Assembly (NCBI RefSeq): GCF_001719615.1
Contig: NZ_MDVX01000011.1
Span: 1-64,000 of the forward strand
Direction: 5' to 3'
From: Neptunicoccus sediminis
GTDB taxonomy: Bacteria > Pseudomonadota > Alphaproteobacteria > Rhodobacterales > Rhodobacteraceae
DNA length: 64,000 nucleotides
The notes under the pieces are model-generated. The model did no database searches. It was given only the letters and a program-made list of their open reading frames with translations, and was not told the DNA's origin. The stretch's first letter is position 1. Each line of letters opens with the position of its first letter. Shown one piece after another: positions 60,693 through 64,000 of this stretch. Both the position numbers and the translations under genes were made by a program.

Positions 60693-61739
60693 ATGAAAAT
60701 ACTCGCAACCTTCGGACTGGCGCTGGCATTGGCGGCAGGGTCGCTTCCGGCCACGGCGCAAGACTCCAAGACACTGCGCGTGGGCTCGTGGCTTCCGCCC
60801 CATCATCTGATTGTCGCAGGCATCCTGAAGCCTTGGGCCGCTGCGATTGAGGATGAAACCGGCGGATCGCTGAAATTCGAGATCATGACCTCGGCGCTTG
60901 GCCCGCCGCCCGCACAGTTCGATCTGCTGCTGGATCAGGCGTTTGACGTCGGCTACGGCGTTTCCGGCCATAACGCGGGCCGGTTCACCATGACGCAAGT
61001 CATGGACCTGCCCTTTATGTCGCCCGACCCTTGGGCCGGTTCCGCAGCGGCGTGGCTGACCTACGAGAAATACGGGGCCGACTACGGCGAACATGACGGC
61101 GCCCATGTTGTGGGGCTGTTCACCCACTCCAACCCGAATATCAATATGGCCAAGGGCCGTGTGGATACGCTTGAAGACCTGAAAGGCAAGACCATCCGCG
61201 TTGGCGGCAATGTGACGGGGCGGATCATGTCCGAACTCGGGGCATCCCCTGTGCAACTGCCTCCGACCGAAGCCCAGACCGCCATGTCGCGCGGCGTTGC
61301 GGACGGGATTACCTTTCCGTCTGAATCCATCGACTTTTTCGGCATCACGCCGGTTATTTCGTCGATCACCCGCATTCCCGGTGGTCTTTACACAGATACT
61401 TTCTGGGTCGCTTTCAATCAGGACACATGGGACAGCCTGAGCGAGTCCGAACAGGCCGCTGTCAACAAACATTCAGGCATGGCCATTGCGATGCTGTCGG
61501 GGTTTGCGTGGACAAACGGCGACAAACACGGTGAGTCCAAGCTGAACGAAAAGGGCGTCGAATTCGTCACCCTGCCCGAAGCGGATGTGACCTCGGCCCG
61601 TGAAACGCTAAAGCCGCTGGAAACCGAATGGTTGGCACAAGCCAAGGAAAAGGGCTTTGACGGCGAGGCGATCCTGTCCTACGCCCGCGACATGGTGCAG
61701 AACTACCGCGCCGACACGCAAGTAAACGTGGTCAAGTAA
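60693..61739 (+). CDS. TRAP transporter periplasmic binding protein (DctP type)
   Basis: Solute receptor of 348 residues with signal peptide ending at PATAQD. The Arg-containing segment LKGKTIRVGGNVTGRIM binds substrate carboxylate in this family. AAGGGAGAC precedes ATG 60693. Substrate unknown; it should be the acid processed by the dehydratase and dehydrogenase upstream. Confidence 0.92.
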   Translation: MKILATFGLALALAAGSLPATAQDSKTLRVGSWLPPHHLIVAGILKPWAAAIEDETGGSLKFEIMTSALGPPPAQFDLLLDQAFDVGYGVSGHNAGRFTMTQVMDLPFMSPDPWAGSAAAWLTYEKYGADYGEHDGAHVVGLFTHSNPNINMAKGRVDTLEDLKGKTIRVGGNVTGRIMSELGASPVQLPPTEAQTAMSRGVADGITFPSESIDFFGITPVISSITRIPGGLYTDTFWVAFNQDTWDSLSESEQAAVNKHSGMAIAMLSGFAWTNGDKHGESKLNEKGVEFVTLPEADVTSARETLKPLETEWLAQAKEKGFDGEAILSYARDMVQNYRADTQVNVVK

Positions 61740-61746
61740 ATCCCTG

Positions 61747-61776
61747 TCTGCGGCATCCCCGAACGGGTGCCGCAGA
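61747..61776 (+). other. Intercistronic hairpin between dctP and dctQ
   Basis: Perfect 9-bp stem TCTGCGGCA / TGCCGCAGA, extended inside by CCC/GGG around a short loop, 7 nt after the dctP stop. It is the third TRAP operon in the window with a hairpin at this position. Confidence 0.7.
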
Positions 61777-61800
61777 TGCCCTCCCCAAGTCGAGACCGTA

Positions 61801-62313
61801 ATGACATCTGCAATCTCCGTCTTTGACAGGCTTTGCCTTGCCCTTGCATGGCTCTCTGGTCTGATCGCGTTTTTCGTCATGTCCGTCACCTTCGCAGGGG
61901 TGGTGATGCGATACGGATTGCGCAGCCCGCTGGCGGGCGGGTTTGAGATGATCGAGATCGGCATGGGGCTGATCGTCTTTACCGCCGTGCCGCTGATGAT
62001 CCGGCGCCGCAGCAATATCGCCGTAACCATTCTTGTGGATCGCTTCCCGCCCGCGCTGTTGCGGGCTACCGGTTTCATTTCCGACCTGACCGGCGCTGTG
62101 CTGATGGGGTTCATCGCGTGGCGGGTCTGGTTACAGGGGGAACGGTTGCTGACCTACGGAGAGGTCACAATGGAACTGCGGGTGCCAAAAGGTCTGATCG
62201 CACAATCCATGTCGGTGCTGCTGGTCGTGGCCGCCATTGCCTTTCTGCTCTGCGCAATCGAAGCCTTTTTGCGCAGCCAATCGGTCCAATCCAATAATCC
62301 GGGGAGCCTCTGA
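61801..62313 (+). CDS. TRAP transporter small permease (DctQ type)
   Basis: Small TRAP membrane subunit of 170 residues with four helices, including FAGVVMRYGLRSPLAGGFEMIEIGMG after helix one. Shares one base with the dctM start. Confidence 0.9.
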   Translation: MTSAISVFDRLCLALAWLSGLIAFFVMSVTFAGVVMRYGLRSPLAGGFEMIEIGMGLIVFTAVPLMIRRRSNIAVTILVDRFPPALLRATGFISDLTGAVLMGFIAWRVWLQGERLLTYGEVTMELRVPKGLIAQSMSVLLVVAAIAFLLCAIEAFLRSQSVQSNNPGSL

Positions 62314-63614
62314 TGGGCGTTTGGGAAATTGCCACGATCTCTTTTGCAGGCGTGTTTGTGCTGATGATGGGCGGGATGCCTATTGCGCTGGCCATGCTGC
62401 TGGTTGGGCTTTCGGGCATCTGGATCAACCTGTCGGAACGCACCGCGATGGGGATGATCGGACAACTGCCGATCAACGCCACCATGTCCTATGAACTCTC
62501 GGTGCTGCCGATGTTCATCCTGATGGGGGTATTTGTAACACGGGCGCGCATGTCCGAAGACCTTTACCGACTGTGTCACGGGTTTGTCGGCCATATGCGC
62601 GGCGGGCTGGCAGCGGCGACGATCCTTGCCTGTGGCGGATTTTCCGCCCTCAGCGGGTCCTCCCTTGCCACGGCTGCAACAATGGCCAAAGTCGCGGTGC
62701 CTGAAATGCGGCGTTACGGGTATAAGGACGGGTTCGCGGCCTCGGCTGTGGCGGCGGGGGGGACCCTTGGCATCCTGATCCCGCCTTCAGTTATCCTTGT
62801 GCTCTACGGCATTGCCACGGGAACCGACATCGGCTCACTGTTCATTGCCGGTATCCTTCCCGGTATCCTTGCGATCCTGTTGTATCTGGCGGCGATCCGC
62901 GTCGCCGCGCAGCTTGATCCGGAACGCGCCCCTGCTGCACCCCGTGCCGGATGGGACGTGCGTTTACGCTATCTGCGCAGCGTCGGGCCGATCCTCTTGC
63001 TGTTTATCGGGATCATTGGCGGGCTCTATAAAGGTGTGTTCACCCCGACCGAGGCAGGCGGTGTCGGCGCCACAGGAGCGCTGGCCTTTGCGCTTTGGCG
63101 GCGGTCTTTGTCCTGGCGCGATCTGGTGGAGTCCCTTGTGGAGACTGTCCAGACCACCGCGAGCCTGTTTCTGGTGTTGATCGGCGCATTGGTCTTTTCC
63201 AATTATATGAACCTGATCGGCCTGCCGTCTGCCCTGTCCGACCTGATTACCTCGCTCGGGTTGGGTCCGATGGCGGTCATTCTGGCGATCCTTGTGATTT
63301 ACCTGTTTTTGGGCATGTTCATGGAGAGCCTCTCGATGATCCTGCTGACCATTCCGATTTTCTTTCCGATTGTCACGCAACTGGGCTTTGAACCGGTCTG
63401 GTTCGGAATTTTTGCGGTGATGGTGACAGAACTCTCGCTGATTACGCCGCCGGTGGGCTTGAACCTGTTCGTCATCAAATCGGTCATCGACGATCTGTCG
63501 GTGGGCGAGATGTATCGGGGTATCCTGCCGTTTGTTCTGGCCGATATTTTGCGGATCATCATTATCATCGGCTTTCCCTGGATTGTGATGGTCCTGCCGG
63601 AAATGGCGAGGTGA
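62313..63614 (+). CDS. TRAP transporter large permease (DctM type)
   Basis: Large TRAP subunit of 433 residues with about twelve membrane helices; AAGGTLGILIPPSVILVLYGIATGTDIGSLFIAG and FTPTEAGGVGATGAL are DctM hallmarks. It is co-translated with dctQ and followed by a MarR gene 2 nt downstream. Confidence 0.93.
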   Translation: MGVWEIATISFAGVFVLMMGGMPIALAMLLVGLSGIWINLSERTAMGMIGQLPINATMSYELSVLPMFILMGVFVTRARMSEDLYRLCHGFVGHMRGGLAAATILACGGFSALSGSSLATAATMAKVAVPEMRRYGYKDGFAASAVAAGGTLGILIPPSVILVLYGIATGTDIGSLFIAGILPGILAILLYLAAIRVAAQLDPERAPAAPRAGWDVRLRYLRSVGPILLLFIGIIGGLYKGVFTPTEAGGVGATGALAFALWRRSLSWRDLVESLVETVQTTASLFLVLIGALVFSNYMNLIGLPSALSDLITSLGLGPMAVILAILVIYLFLGMFMESLSMILLTIPIFFPIVTQLGFEPVWFGIFAVMVTELSLITPPVGLNLFVIKSVIDDLSVGEMYRGILPFVLADILRIIIIIGFPWIVMVLPEMAR

Positions 63615-63616
63615 CT

Positions 63617-64000
63617 ATGGCAAAGCTTCAAAAATCGGCCCATGCGGACGATGCCCCGCTGGAGTACGGAACGGATGTTGCACCCGATGGGGCATCCATT
63701 GATCAGGGTCTGTTACAGGATTTCATGGGCATGTATCTGCGCCGCGCCTATGAAGTGGCCTATGAGGATTTCCGCCGCCGGCTTGGCAAGGATGCGATGC
63801 AGCCGGGCTATTTCACCATCCTGACGCTGATCGTGCGCAATCCCCGCATCAGCCAGACCCAGATCGGTGCAGCCTCGGCGCGGGATAAATCTAGCGTGAC
63901 CAAGGCTTTGCGGGCAATGGAGGATGCAGGACTGATACAGCGGCTGCGCTCGGGCAGCGACCGGCGCATCCATCTGAGCGTGGCAACCGAGGAGGGTATC
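63617..64000 (+). CDS. MarR-family transcriptional regulator, partial
   Basis: The first 128 codons of a MarR-type regulator that runs off the window. The winged helix is visible (SQTQIGAASARDKSSVTKAL then EDAGLIQRLRSGSDRRIHL). It starts 2 nt after dctM, so it is co-transcribed with the TRAP operon. It may control that operon, or an aromatic pathway such as hpa, since MarR proteins often answer to aromatic acids. Confidence 0.88.
   Translation, partial: MAKLQKSAHADDAPLEYGTDVAPDGASIDQGLLQDFMGMYLRRAYEVAYEDFRRRLGKDAMQPGYFTILTLIVRNPRISQTQIGAASARDKSSVTKALRAMEDAGLIQRLRSGSDRRIHLSVATEEGI

Noticed and set aside
1-64000. CRISPR arrays, insertion sequences, prophage or tRNA genes
   Set aside because: No regularly spaced repeats, transposase, integrase or cloverleaf-like sequence was seen on reading; a computed scan was not possible.

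Overview
The window reads as a chromosomal catabolic region of an alphaproteobacterium, most likely Rhodobacterales (Roseobacter group). This rests on three complete TRAP transporters in 64 kb, two ABC importers, GC-rich codon use, roseobacter-style sugar-acid and amine catabolic gene sets, and a TPP-riboswitch thi operon. It is densely packed, with many 1-4 nt start/stop overlaps. I saw no insertion sequence, prophage, CRISPR array, rRNA or tRNA.

Layout. 1-1212: 5' part of a Tat-exported GMC oxidoreductase. 1558-9723: a leftward otn operon for L-threonate/D-erythronate catabolism (FadR-type regulator, denD, TRAP dctPQM, ltnD, otnK, otnC, otnI) behind a cluster of operator-like repeats. 9845-11488: saccharopine-dehydrogenase-like enzyme, divergent from an Lrp regulator. 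11496-12607: RES/Xre toxin-antitoxin pair with a perfect palindromic operator. 12669-24519: flavin monooxygenase, RidA, DUF1028, LysR, a trimethylamine-dehydrogenase-family flavoprotein, a PotABCD-type importer, acetylpolyamine amidohydrolase and a nitrilase-family amidase. Four copies of TTAGG-N5-(G/C)CTAA lie in the promoter regions of this block, which suggests one LysR regulon for an amine or acetylpolyamine substrate.

24578-29043: small membrane proteins, a Na/Pi cotransporter and a PRC-barrel protein. Two places here match the alphaproteobacterial general-stress promoter GGAAC-N16/17-CGTT, one as a two-way dyad. 29112-36700: leftward thi operon (thiD-O-S-G-E-F, thiY, tenA, thiZ, thiX) under a TPP riboswitch; thiC is not in it. 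36793-45096: SDR, TRAP, a ThDP decarboxylase-like enzyme, E1 beta and E1 alpha dehydrogenase subunits and an IclR regulator. 45189-45980: a tandemly duplicated protein of no family I recognise. 45977-51323: complete homoprotocatechuate meta-cleavage set (hpaF-E-D-G-H-I).

51526-53938: copper locus (Cys-rich secreted protein, multicopper oxidase, DUF411) behind a CueR-like 19-bp-spacer promoter. 54083-56343: GAPDH and ArsJ, the organoarsenical export route for arsenate. 56369-64000: hydratase and Hyi-like isomerase divergent from an IlvD-family dehydratase, a 3-hydroxyacid dehydrogenase, a third TRAP system and the start of a MarR regulator.

Functional names come from motif recognition and gene context read by eye. 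No database search or computed scan was run.
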